DNA of 7,506 nt from Patescibacteria group bacterium (GCA_018968785.1 JAGWZN010000040.1:1-7506), one strand, 5' to 3'. Shown: positions 1 through 6,886, counted from the stretch's first letter. Made by a program: numbers and translations. The notes: generated by a model from the letters alone, not told the origin.

Positions 1-113
1 GTTGTACCGGCCACATCGGCAACCACCGCCTGCCGTTTACCGATCAGACGATTAAAGAGGGTTGATTTGCCGACGTTTGGAGAACCGACCAGCGCGACGC
101 GAGGAAGAGCCAT
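1..113 (-). CDS. der: Ribosome-assembly GTPase Der (EngA), N-terminal fragment
   Basis: Partial gene: only the first 37 codons are inside the window, and the rest lies beyond the left edge. The reverse-strand protein begins [18 protein letters not shown], followed by [20 protein letters not shown]. This is the opening of the first GTPase domain of Der, the double-GTPase needed for maturation of the 50S subunit. The G1 (P-loop) motif is at residues 10-17 (G10, G15, K16, S17), and the switch I threonine (G2) falls at residues 37-38, right at the edge. Most Der proteins have Arg-Pro-Asn after the first P-loop Gly and a Pro before the switch I Gly; here these are Ser-Pro-Asn and Ala, which are conservative oddities. 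The ATG sits directly ahead of the conserved beta strand, so the start is secure. No Shine-Dalgarno sequence precedes it. The gene is divergent from the M16 protease. Era or other TrmE-Era-type GTPases share this P-loop, but the N-terminal phrase fits Der best. Confidence 0.9.
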   Translation of the reverse strand, partial: MALPRVALVGSPNVGKSTLFNRLIGKRQAVVADVAGT

Positions 114-223
114 ACAGCTTAGTAACAGGTAAAATTAAGGAAGGACACGAAACCACCCTTTCTTCTTTCATCTTAATGTAATACCAGTTTTTCCCCAATT
201 AAGCCAGCTTTAGCCAGCCGTAG
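114..223. promoter_or_regulatory. Divergent intergenic region between der and the M16 gene
   Basis: This 110-base gap must hold the promoters of both divergent genes. On the plus strand, TGTAAT at 177-182 (followed by AC) is the best -10 candidate for the protease gene, with no clear -35. On the minus strand, two weak extended -10 candidates are visible when read in reverse: TGGTATTAC (around 180-188) and TGTTACTAA (around 118-126). The second lies so close to the der ATG that its transcript would be nearly leaderless. No Shine-Dalgarno sequence, operator-like palindrome or riboswitch is visible. Promoter assignments here are weak inference. Confidence 0.3.
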
Positions 224-1486
224 ATGCGCGATCATCAACTGTTTGAAAAAACCGTGCTCCCCAATGGAATCACCGTTTATACCTACCAGGACAAGTTTCC
301 GATATCTTGCATGGAAATTCAGTTGCCGGTTGGCAGTGGGCACGCTATCCCCCAAAACCACTTTCTGCCGGGATCGCCGCACTTCATGGAACATACCCAA
401 CTGATCCGATCCAAACGGTATCCGGAGCCGTATGTACTGGACCGGATATTAGGTATGCGTGCCGGTAATTCTAATGGCGCCACCCACGCCAAGATTACCT
501 CGCACTGGATCGACACCCCGGCACAGGAACAGAACTTCGGGATAGATGCTCTGATCGATCGGGTGTTTTACCCAATCTTTACCGAGGAGGACGTAGCGGT
601 CGAACGGTCGGTGGTTATTAACGAGCGCAACCAAAATAAGTTTTATCCCGGAAAAAGCAAGGCCAGCCAATACTATTACCAGGAGTTTATTGACGATGTT
701 TTCTATCCGTTGGAACAAATATTTGGTCGCGACGAAGACCTGATGGCCAGCACCAGCGAGCGGCTAACTGAGATGCACCGGACCGTTTCCCGTAATTCCA
801 AGGTGGTGGCCTTGGCGGTCGGTGATGACGATTTCACCTATTTTAAAGATCAGCTCTCCGCCCTCCCAACCGTGAAACAGGACTTTGAGCAGAGTATCCT
901 GCCGACAGTCTGGAAGCAAAAAGAGTACCATACGGTCTTTTTTGAGAGCGTCACACAGCCGCGACTGGAAGTGGCCTGGATCCATCCCCGCTTGGCGTAC
1001 CCTGAGTTCCGGGCGGTCTGCTTCCTGCTGATCCTACTGATTAATACTACCCAGGGTCCGCTCTACCAGGAGTTCCGCGAGGAGAAAGGCTGGGCCTATA
1101 GCTTAGATAGCGCCTGCATGCAGCGAGAGCATAATACCGTTCTCAGCCTGACTTTTCCGGTCAATAGCCAAGCTCAGGTCGAGTACATCCGCGACTGCCT
1201 GCCGGAGCGGATACAAACAGCGGCAAAGAACCAAAAACTGGTTGAGCAGGAGATCGTCCGGCAACTGGCGAATCAGGTTTATAGTTATCAGACTGCCGGC
1301 AGCATTATCAGTACCGCCAGCGCCGAGCTGATCAGCCTCGATCGGATCCATACGGAAGCCGAGTTGGAAGAAGCGGTGCGCGCCATGGCTAATCCGAGCT
1401 GGCGAAAATATATTGTCGATACCTATTTTCGGGCGCAGGATATGGGATCCGTTTGTTTTTTGCCGGAAAGAAGGAAGAAAGAGTAG
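224..1486 (+). CDS. M16-family zinc metallopeptidase (M16B, YmxG/PqqL-like)
   Basis: A 420-residue protein with the two-lobed layout of a single-chain M16 peptidase. The inverted zinc motif HxxEH is HFMEH at residues 53-57: H53 and H57 bind zinc and E56 is the catalytic base. The third ligand is E134, 76 residues after H57, within the family spacing of 74-76; the supporting E127 is seven residues before it. The C-terminal lobe keeps the substrate-binding Arg/Tyr pair in FREEKGWAY (R285, Y292). All catalytic residues are therefore present, and an active protease or peptidase is expected. The family cleaves short unfolded peptides inside a closed chamber, and many bacterial members work as homo- or heterodimers. 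There is no signal peptide or membrane segment, so it is probably cytosolic. No partner M16 gene is adjacent. The start is the first ATG ahead of the conserved LPNGITVYT strand. Its natural substrate cannot be read from the sequence. Confidence 0.9.
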   Translation: MRDHQLFEKTVLPNGITVYTYQDKFPISCMEIQLPVGSGHAIPQNHFLPGSPHFMEHTQLIRSKRYPEPYVLDRILGMRAGNSNGATHAKITSHWIDTPAQEQNFGIDALIDRVFYPIFTEEDVAVERSVVINERNQNKFYPGKSKASQYYYQEFIDDVFYPLEQIFGRDEDLMASTSERLTEMHRTVSRNSKVVALAVGDDDFTYFKDQLSALPTVKQDFEQSILPTVWKQKEYHTVFFESVTQPRLEVAWIHPRLAYPEFRAVCFLLILLINTTQGPLYQEFREEKGWAYSLDSACMQREHNTVLSLTFPVNSQAQVEYIRDCLPERIQTAAKNQKLVEQEIVRQLANQVYSYQTAGSIISTASAELISLDRIHTEAELEEAVRAMANPSWRKYIVDTYFRAQDMGSVCFLPERRKKE

Positions 1487-1490
1487 GAGC

Positions 1491-1543
1491 GGAAAAGTCA
1501 CCGCGACTCATCCCGTTCGACTGACTTCTTTTCCAATTTTTTG
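1491..1543 (+). terminator. Possible intrinsic terminator after the M16 gene
   Basis: Five bases after the stop codon, GGAAAAGTCA (1491-1500) can pair with TGACTTCTTTTCC (1522-1534), leaving a three-base bulge and a loop of about 21 bases. AATTTTTTG follows directly. The A+T-rich stem and large loop make it weaker than a textbook terminator, but the T-run and position after the stop support it. It overlaps the pyrG promoter. Confidence 0.4.
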
Positions 1544-1550
1544 CTATGAT
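1521..1550 (+). promoter_or_regulatory. Extended -10 promoter for pyrG
   Basis: TATGAT at 1545-1550 matches the -10 consensus at five of six positions and is preceded by TGC, giving an extended -10 element. CTGACT at 1521-1526 is a fair -35 with an 18-base spacer. Transcription would start near 1557, leaving a leader of only about 18 bases with no Shine-Dalgarno sequence before the ATG at 1575. The short leader does not begin with a G-run of the kind used in CTP-sensitive pyrG attenuation of Firmicutes, so that control seems absent. Confidence 0.6.
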
Positions 1551-1574
1551 GAAAAAAACCGCTAACCAGCCGCC

Positions 1575-3206
1575 ATGCCAAGTCCCACCAGCCCGAAGAC
1601 TATTGTCATAACCGGAGGGATTGTCTCCGGAATTGGAAAGGGAATCACTGCCGCCTCTCTCGGGCGGCTACTTATTGATCTGGGGTACAAAGTAATGGTG
1701 GTGAAAGCCGACCCGTATCTCAACCAGGATGCCGGCACCATGAACCCCTTCCGCCACGGCGAAGTGTTCGTCACTGATGACGGCGCCGAAACCGACCTCG
1801 ATCTCGGCCACTATGAGCGGTTCATGGATGTCAATCTGACCCAACTCTCTAACTTTACCGGCGGCGCCGTCTACCGAACCGTCATGGATCAGGAGCGGGA
1901 AGGTGAGTTTCTCGGGCGGGATATTCAGGTAATCCCCCACATTACGGACGAAATTAAGCGTCGGATTTACGCGGCCGGCACGTCGGATGACCCGGACTTT
2001 CTGATTGTCGAGCTGGGCGGCACCATTGGCGATATTGAAGGAGCGCCGTTTATTGAAGCGGTCCGGCAGTACTATCTGGAGAACCGCCATAATACTATCT
2101 TTATCCATGTGGTAAAGATGGACTATCTGTATCCGTCCGATGAAGGCAAAACCAAGCCGATCCAGCACTCCATTATCACGATGCGCGGCTACGGGCTGCA
2201 ACCGGATGTGGTGGTAGTACGCTGCAAACGGCCGATTACCAAGGACGAACGGGAGAAGCTGGCTCTGTTCACCGGTGTCCACGACACCCATATCATTCCC
2301 GCCCGTGACGCTCAGTCGCTGTACGATATCCCGGCTCAACTGGAGGCCAGCGGTTTTTCCGATGCTGTACTGTCCAGTTTCGGCCTGCAAAAACCGGCCA
2401 AGATGACTAACACCTGGGAGCGGCTGTATCAGAACAGTCAAGCCCGGCAAGGTACTGTGAAGGTTGGCGTAGTCGGCAAATATATTGAGTGCGATGACGC
2501 GTACCTCTCCGTTTTCGAAGCGATTAAACACGCCGGTATTTACCACCAGGTATTTACGGAGATCGTACCGATTAACGCCGAAGACAGCGACATTGAGAAA
2601 CAGATGGGGGGACTGGACGCGCTGATAGTGCCCGGCGGGTTCGGCACACGAGGGATTGAAGGCAAAATCCAAGCTATCCGGATCGCCCGGGAAAAACGGA
2701 TTCCTTATCTGGGCATCTGCCTCGGTTTGCAGACAGCGGTCATTGAAATCGCGCGTCATCTGGCGAAATTACCCAACGCCACCAGCACCGAGTTCGATCC
2801 CCAAACCGATACGCCGGTTATTACGATCCTGCCCGATCAATTGCATATTAAGAAAAAAGGCGGGACAATGCGGCTTGGCCAGTACCCGGCTGTCCTGGTG
2901 AAAGGTACCCTGGCCGAAGCGGTGTATCGACAGTACCGTCCGGACGAAATAAAGAAAAGCACCGTACTGGAGCGTCATCGACATCGATATGAGGTAAATC
3001 CGGAATACCACCAGGTCCTTCAAAACAGCGGAATTATCTTTTCCGGCCTCTCTCCTGACGGTAGTCTGGCGGAATATATTGAGCTACCGAAAAGCGCCCA
3101 TCCGTACTTTATTGCCACCCAAGCCCATCCGGAGCTACGCAGCCGCCCTCACCGCCCCCATCCGTTATTTGCCGGACTAATCGCGGCCGCTAAACTGAAA
3201 AAATAG
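1575..3206 (+). CDS. pyrG: CTP synthase (glutamine-hydrolysing)
   Basis: Makes CTP from UTP, ATP and glutamine, the last step of de novo pyrimidine nucleotide synthesis. The 543 residues match the usual length (545 in E. coli). The synthetase domain (about 1-270) opens with the P-loop region GGIVSGIGKGITAAS, then KADPYLNQDAGTMNPF and VFVTDDGAETDLDLGHYERF, with ELGGTIGDIEGAPF further on. A linker leads to the class I glutamine amidotransferase domain (about 290-543): oxyanion-loop PGGFGTRG, nucleophile C382 in GICLGLQ, and the rest of the triad H518 and E520 in AHPELRS. Spacing between these three residues equals that of E. coli C379/H515/E517. GGTMRLG is also intact, so a fully active enzyme is expected. 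It acts in the cytosol as a tetramer and can form filaments in other bacteria. The gene has its own extended -10 promoter, and the priA-like gene follows after nine bases, probably on the same transcript. Confidence 0.99.
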   Translation: MPSPTSPKTIVITGGIVSGIGKGITAASLGRLLIDLGYKVMVVKADPYLNQDAGTMNPFRHGEVFVTDDGAETDLDLGHYERFMDVNLTQLSNFTGGAVYRTVMDQEREGEFLGRDIQVIPHITDEIKRRIYAAGTSDDPDFLIVELGGTIGDIEGAPFIEAVRQYYLENRHNTIFIHVVKMDYLYPSDEGKTKPIQHSIITMRGYGLQPDVVVVRCKRPITKDEREKLALFTGVHDTHIIPARDAQSLYDIPAQLEASGFSDAVLSSFGLQKPAKMTNTWERLYQNSQARQGTVKVGVVGKYIECDDAYLSVFEAIKHAGIYHQVFTEIVPINAEDSDIEKQMGGLDALIVPGGFGTRGIEGKIQAIRIAREKRIPYLGICLGLQTAVIEIARHLAKLPNATSTEFDPQTDTPVITILPDQLHIKKKGGTMRLGQYPAVLVKGTLAEAVYRQYRPDEIKKSTVLERHRHRYEVNPEYHQVLQNSGIIFSGLSPDGSLAEYIELPKSAHPYFIATQAHPELRSRPHRPHPLFAGLIAAAKLKK

Positions 3207-3215
3207 CTTCTCTTT

Positions 3216-4763
3216 ATGATCGCTCAGGTTGTGCCGATCCTTCGCCTTCGACGCGACACAACCTGGTGGTCGTACGCGGTACCGTCGAAAGCCATCTGCG
3301 CTCCCGGCAGCTTAGTGCGGATACCGTTCCGTTCCCGTTCGTATCTCGGTATCGTTTGGCATTTGGAAGCAACCGATGAGAAGGCCAGTAAATCAATTGA
3401 GGAGGTGTTGACACCCGGACCGCTGGTACGGGCGCCGGCCCGGGCCCTGATTGAATATCTGAGTCAAGTTGGCCTCTGCTCGCTCTCAACCGCCCTCTAC
3501 CAATGGCTGCCGTCCGGATTGCGCCGGTACCCTCTGACACCGCCAATCCGCGCCTTGATCAGCCGCTACGCCGGTTGGCGACCGCCAGGCGAACTGCCGC
3601 CTCAGCACTGCATTCTCGTACCGGGAGAACGACCCCGACAAACCGCCGAATTGCGGGAGAAGTTCTCTTCCCGTTTCCAGGAACTTTTTTCTCAAAATAA
3701 CGAGCTCCAAGAGCTGCGGAACTGGTTCGCTATCGCCACCGGCAAGATCACGGTAGGCTTGGGACGGGAACGGGCGCTCTGGGCACCCTGGCTCAATCTG
3801 CGGGAGATGACGGTCGTCGAACCGGAGGACATTTCTTTTTATCATGAACAGACTCCGTATCTTAACCTGGTGCCGGCTGCCCGAGAAGCGGCCCGGATCA
3901 GTAAAGCTAGCCTCCATTTCCGGAGCTATTTGCCTCCCGACACCGGCAGAGAGCTGTGGGAAGAAGATACGCTTGGCCGCAACGCGCCTCCTGCCCTGCG
4001 CGTTATTGACACCAGCCACCAACCGCTCCTGAACGACGAGTTAGTGGAAGCGATTCGATCAACCCTAAACCGTGGACAAACTGTTCTGATTCTCTATAAC
4101 GCCCATGACCGCGCCGCTCTCATAACCCGCCAGGGCGTACCGGAACGAGTGGTTTTGCCGGGGATTGAAACCATTGCCAAGCGATTGGCCCACCGGCTTG
4201 GCTACTCCCAGTTGCCGCCGGAAGTGCGGATTGGTACCCGGTCGATTCTCCATCAACCGATTGACCGTCTCGGTTTGGCCGTTATTCTCTCTCTTGATCC
4301 GCTCCTGCGCCAAACGGTTTTTGCCGATCGCCTTCACAACTTTACCGATCTCGGCCGTCTTTTTGCTCTCCCGGTGCCGTGCGTTATCCAGGCTAGCCAG
4401 ATGGACCATCCGTTGATCCAGGCGCTTCGACAGTCGCGGCTGGATGCGTACGTTCTTGAGTGCGTGCGAGAGCAGCGCCATCTCCGGCTGCCGCCGTTTG
4501 GACAGTATGTTGTCTGTTCGATTCCTCAGGACGCTCTCACCGTCGAAACCGCTCACGCGCTATACCGCCGGCTTGTCGATATCACTCAAACTGAGTGGAA
4601 GATCAGCTATCCGTTTAGCGCCGTTTGGCGGAAAAAGGAGTATATTCATCTGTTGCTGCAGACTCCGTCAACCGATACGCGCCTTCCCACCGCCATCCGC
4701 TCCGTTCTGATACAGTTACCCCGACCGTGGAAAGTGCAACATAATCCATGGTACTTGTTATAA
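3216..4763 (+). CDS. priA: PriA-like primosomal protein N', helicase-dead (P-loop, DEEH and zinc cluster lost)
   Basis: A 515-residue protein that aligns from end to end with PriA, the replication-restart helicase (about 730 residues in E. coli), but lacks its enzymatic parts. The N-terminal DNA 3'-end-binding domain is recognisable (about 1-105: APGSLVRIPFRSRSYLGIV, then IEEVLTPGPL and a Leu-Cys helix ending in WLPSG). Motif Ia survives as ILVPGERPRQ (133-142), but the segment that should carry the GSGKT P-loop is missing. The Walker B DEEH is EPED (202-205) inside an otherwise PriA-like stretch. Lobe 2 keeps LLNDELVEAIRSTLNRGQTV. The eight-cysteine zinc region is deleted: only six scattered cysteines remain, none as CxxC. 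The arginine-finger QVAGRAGR is not found. The C-terminal DHPLIQAL, LPPFGQYV and final NPWYLL are typical. The neighbours def and fmt follow priA in many bacteria, which supports the call. It may act as a structural loader of the replisome; mycobacterial PriA is also described as lacking helicase motifs. The start lies nine bases after pyrG, without a Shine-Dalgarno. Confidence 0.75.
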   Translation: MIAQVVPILRLRRDTTWWSYAVPSKAICAPGSLVRIPFRSRSYLGIVWHLEATDEKASKSIEEVLTPGPLVRAPARALIEYLSQVGLCSLSTALYQWLPSGLRRYPLTPPIRALISRYAGWRPPGELPPQHCILVPGERPRQTAELREKFSSRFQELFSQNNELQELRNWFAIATGKITVGLGRERALWAPWLNLREMTVVEPEDISFYHEQTPYLNLVPAAREAARISKASLHFRSYLPPDTGRELWEEDTLGRNAPPALRVIDTSHQPLLNDELVEAIRSTLNRGQTVLILYNAHDRAALITRQGVPERVVLPGIETIAKRLAHRLGYSQLPPEVRIGTRSILHQPIDRLGLAVILSLDPLLRQTVFADRLHNFTDLGRLFALPVPCVIQASQMDHPLIQALRQSRLDAYVLECVREQRHLRLPPFGQYVVCSIPQDALTVETAHALYRRLVDITQTEWKISYPFSAVWRKKEYIHLLLQTPSTDTRLPTAIRSVLIQLPRPWKVQHNPWYLL

Positions 4764-4809
4764 GCTTTTTCGCTTCCAGAGCCGCCTCCTTTCTCCCTTC
4801 CTGTAATTA

Positions 4810-4818
4810 TGCTACACT
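4810..4818 (+). promoter_or_regulatory. Extended -10 promoter for def, predicted leaderless start
   Basis: TGCTACACT is an extended -10 element (TG, one base, then TACACT at 4813-4818). No -35 is visible at the usual distance; that position holds a pyrimidine run. Six bases separate the hexamer from the def ATG at 4825, so transcription should begin at or next to the A of the start codon. The def mRNA would then have no leader, which agrees with the lack of a Shine-Dalgarno sequence. Confidence 0.5.
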
Positions 4819-4824
4819 CAACGC

Positions 4825-5331
4825 ATGATTTTACCTATATACTGCGAGCCGAATCCGGTTCTGCATCAGGAAACTGAACCGATTACCGAGATCACAGACG
4901 AGATTAGAGAGTTGGCCGCCAATATGCGGGAAACCATGCGGAAAGCGCAAGGTATCGGCTTAGCCGCTCCCCAAATTGGTAAGCTGATCTCTCTGTTAGT
5001 GGTAGAGATGGACGACCCGGAAGATCCGGAGGCTTCTTTCCCCTATCTGGCCCTTATCAACCCGCGTGTAACCTGGAAAAGTAAACGCATGGTCAATATC
5101 GTGGAAGGATGCCTGTCCATTCCCGGAAAAGAGGGAAGCGTGCAGCGGCCGGACCGGGTGCGGGTCAAGGCCAAAAACTTAGACGGCGATACGGTGGAGA
5201 TTGACACCGATGGCATGCTGGCACGGGTACTGCAGCATGAAATCGACCATTTGCACGGCATCCTGTTTACCGAGTATATACCCAAAAAACAGCTAAAGGA
5301 GCGGAAAATTGTTGATTATCCCCGGCTCTAA
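4825..5331 (+). CDS. def: Peptide deformylase
   Basis: Removes the N-formyl group from the starting methionine of new proteins as they leave the ribosome. The 168 residues match the family's usual length. All three signature motifs are present: motif 1 GIGLAAPQ (43-50), motif 2 EGCLS (94-98) with metal ligand C96, and motif 3 HEIDH (138-142) with ligands H138 and H142 and catalytic E139. The N-terminus (ILPIYCEPNPVLHQ) and the EGCLS motif 2 are those of ordinary bacterial deformylases. It is a soluble enzyme. The gene seems to have its own leaderless promoter but may also be read through from the priA-like gene, since no terminator is visible between them. Its TAA stop shares one base with the ATG of fmt, so the two enzymes of the formyl-methionine cycle are translationally linked. 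Confidence 0.98.
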   Translation: MILPIYCEPNPVLHQETEPITEITDEIRELAANMRETMRKAQGIGLAAPQIGKLISLLVVEMDDPEDPEASFPYLALINPRVTWKSKRMVNIVEGCLSIPGKEGSVQRPDRVRVKAKNLDGDTVEIDTDGMLARVLQHEIDHLHGILFTEYIPKKQLKERKIVDYPRL

Positions 5332-6134
5332 TGGAAAAATTCCCCTACCTTTTTCTGGGATCGCCCCCGATCGGACCGATCGCTTTGCAAGCGCTGACCC
5401 TGGCCGACTACGCTCCGGCCGCCGTCCTTGATGATCCGGGAGCGTCTCTGGATGAGCAGCTGGCGGCAGTAGATGCCTCTCAGGCGACTTTTATTTTAGT
5501 GGTCGGTTACGGAGCTATTCTCAAACAGCCGCTTCTGGATTCAGTGGCCGGCCAGGTTCTCAATATCCACCCGTCGCTCCTTCCGCAGTACCGCGGCCCC
5601 TCTCCAGTTGTGCAAGCTATTTTAGATGGCGCCCGAGAAACCGGGGTGACCCTGATGGAGATTGACCGGCAGATGGACCACGGACCGATTCTGGCACAGG
5701 AAAGGATACCGTTGCGTGGCAACGAGTTACCGGGTGATCTGTATAATATTTTGACGGTCAAGGGTGTAGACCTGTTCCTGCAGAATATAAACGACTACCT
5801 CCAGGAGCAGCTGACTCTTACTCCTCAGAATCACGCCGAAGCCACCTTTACCCGACTTATCAAGAAAGAGGACGGTCGCCTGGATTTCCGGAAACCGGCC
5901 GAAGAGCTGGAACGCCAAATCCGCGCCTTTCACGACTGGCCACGCTCCTGGACCGAGTATAAAGGAAAACGGCTGATTATTGAGAAAGCCCATTTGGAAA
6001 ACGGCCAGTTAATGTTTGATCTGGTGCAGCCGGAAAATGGAAAAGTTATGACCTTCGCCGCTTTTTGCGCCGGGCAACGACAACAACCGCACGATATATA
6101 TCATAAGTTAACGCTATGGAAATCCCAGGAATAG
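5331..6134 (+). CDS. fmt: Methionyl-tRNA formyltransferase, compact form
   Basis: Transfers a formyl group from 10-formyl-tetrahydrofolate to methionyl-initiator tRNA. The N-terminal Rossmann domain carries the catalytic signature: N78 and H80 in LNIHPSLLPQYRG, and D116 in MDHGPIL. The 36-residue spacing from His to Asp equals that of E. coli H110/D146. The C-terminal tRNA-binding domain is seen from about 175 (RLIKKEDGRLDF, then IRAFHDWPRSWT). At 267 residues it is about 45 shorter than the E. coli enzyme. The main loss is in the first 60 residues, where the usual segment after the second strand (QPDKPAGRG type) is absent, so AVLDDPG runs almost straight to FILVVGYG. Catalysis should be intact. 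The start ATG overlaps the def stop (TAATG), and no Shine-Dalgarno precedes it. The 3' end overlaps the next gene by 19 bases. Another formyltransferase of this fold (for example a sugar-nucleotide formyltransferase) is unlikely given the C-terminal domain and the def neighbour. Confidence 0.95.
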   Translation: MEKFPYLFLGSPPIGPIALQALTLADYAPAAVLDDPGASLDEQLAAVDASQATFILVVGYGAILKQPLLDSVAGQVLNIHPSLLPQYRGPSPVVQAILDGARETGVTLMEIDRQMDHGPILAQERIPLRGNELPGDLYNILTVKGVDLFLQNINDYLQEQLTLTPQNHAEATFTRLIKKEDGRLDFRKPAEELERQIRAFHDWPRSWTEYKGKRLIIEKAHLENGQLMFDLVQPENGKVMTFAAFCAGQRQQPHDIYHKLTLWKSQE

Positions 6135-6886
6135 ATAGAGGGCTAATTTCACCCGAGCAACCGGAACTCGCATCAGGAGAAAAAGGTCAGATAACCCCTA
6201 CAGAGCTTGCCCGGATAAATGCAGCACAAAAAGTGCGAGAAAATAATGCACTAGCAGCCATTTTGAACGAACTTCAACTTCAGACTGCTTTCCCCGATTC
6301 CCCGACAACCGCAGGGTCCTTTCCAACCTTTTTCTCTCTCCCGCCAGCAGCGACTGAGGATCTGAAAAGAGAAGAGAAACGACCGGATCACTCTTTTCCC
6401 GCCGTTGCCGAAATTCCCTTTGCCAAGCTGCCCGGATATTATATATTTGACGTGTCAGAACTCGTCCCTCCAGGATCCACCCTGGCTGATTGGGGGACAT
6501 GGATAAGCATAGTTCTTAATACAAAATATATACACGGCGTTGGTCTGCATACTTCTGGTCTTCCCTGGGAGGATCGGCGGGTTTTCAAATATCTGACACG
6601 AGATCTGGGGGCCGGAAGCGTACATCGTAGATGGCCAGGCCAGCAACTAGGCCCGAAGCAACTTCGTACCATGATGTGCGCCCTGGGTGGAAATCCTGAA
6701 AACACCTATGTGGTGAGCAGCAATCTATTAACTCATCACGCCGCACGCCAAGCCGATATGCCGTTTATCCATATCACAGAAAAACTCCCGCCCAAACCAA
6801 CCCCTGATTCAACCCCACCAAGATCTTTTAGAGCTCGGATGTGGCAGTTGCTAAGCAGGACGACATCTCCTGAAGATCATTTCTAG
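6116..6886 (+). CDS. Uncharacterised protein; C-terminal half resembles a degenerate HAD (YqeG-like) domain
   Basis: I do not recognise this 256-residue protein with certainty. Residues 1-100 are rich in Glu, Pro, Ala and Ser, contain one possible helix (28-55), and look largely disordered. Residues 105-220 can be aligned by eye with YqeG-type HAD phosphatases: GYYIFDVSELV (108-117) at motif I with D112 kept but the second Asp replaced by Ser; HTSGLP (145-150) at motif II; K181 at motif III; and VVSSNLLTHHAARQADMPFI (199-218) where YqeG has a GDQLLTD-type motif IV. If this is right, the acidic magnesium ligands are mostly lost and the protein is a pseudoenzyme. The Arg-rich end RSFRARMWQLLSR resembles the YqeG tail. 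There is no signal peptide or membrane span. The only early ATG overlaps fmt by 19 bases, suggesting coupling. Codon use differs from its neighbours, with seven ATA and five AGA codons, suggesting weak expression, fast evolution or transfer. It occupies the place where rsmB follows fmt in B. subtilis, but shows no methyltransferase motif. Confidence 0.4.
   Translation: MEIPGIDRGLISPEQPELASGEKGQITPTELARINAAQKVRENNALAAILNELQLQTAFPDSPTTAGSFPTFFSLPPAATEDLKREEKRPDHSFPAVAEIPFAKLPGYYIFDVSELVPPGSTLADWGTWISIVLNTKYIHGVGLHTSGLPWEDRRVFKYLTRDLGAGSVHRRWPGQQLGPKQLRTMMCALGGNPENTYVVSSNLLTHHAARQADMPFIHITEKLPPKPTPDSTPPRSFRARMWQLLSRTTSPEDHF

Noticed and set aside
1103..1501. A 132-codon antisense frame over the 3' end of the M16 gene.
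   Set aside because: The sense frame carries the conserved M16 C-terminal lobe; the antisense product looks like nothing known and has no promoter that I can support.
1551..1574. CTP-responsive attenuation of pyrG through reiterative transcription.
   Set aside because: The predicted transcript start lacks the G-run and the downstream terminator needed for that mechanism.
1668..2759. A 363-codon open frame antisense to pyrG.
   Set aside because: It lies wholly inside the strongly conserved pyrG gene, its translation has no recognisable domain, and long antisense frames are expected from the G+C-rich third positions of the sense gene.
3398..3413. GAGGAGGTGTTGACA inside the priA-like gene, resembling a Shine-Dalgarno or a -35 box.
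   Set aside because: It encodes conserved PriA sequence (IEEVLT), has no ATG at the right distance and no clear -10 after it.
3486..4022. A 178-codon antisense frame inside the priA-like gene.
   Set aside because: The sense frame aligns with PriA throughout; the antisense frame has no motif and no start signal.
4785..4802. An 18-base pure pyrimidine run before def containing CCTCCT, like the anti-Shine-Dalgarno of 16S rRNA.
   Set aside because: It lies upstream of the predicted def transcription start, and the window makes no use of Shine-Dalgarno pairing, so a regulatory role is not supported.
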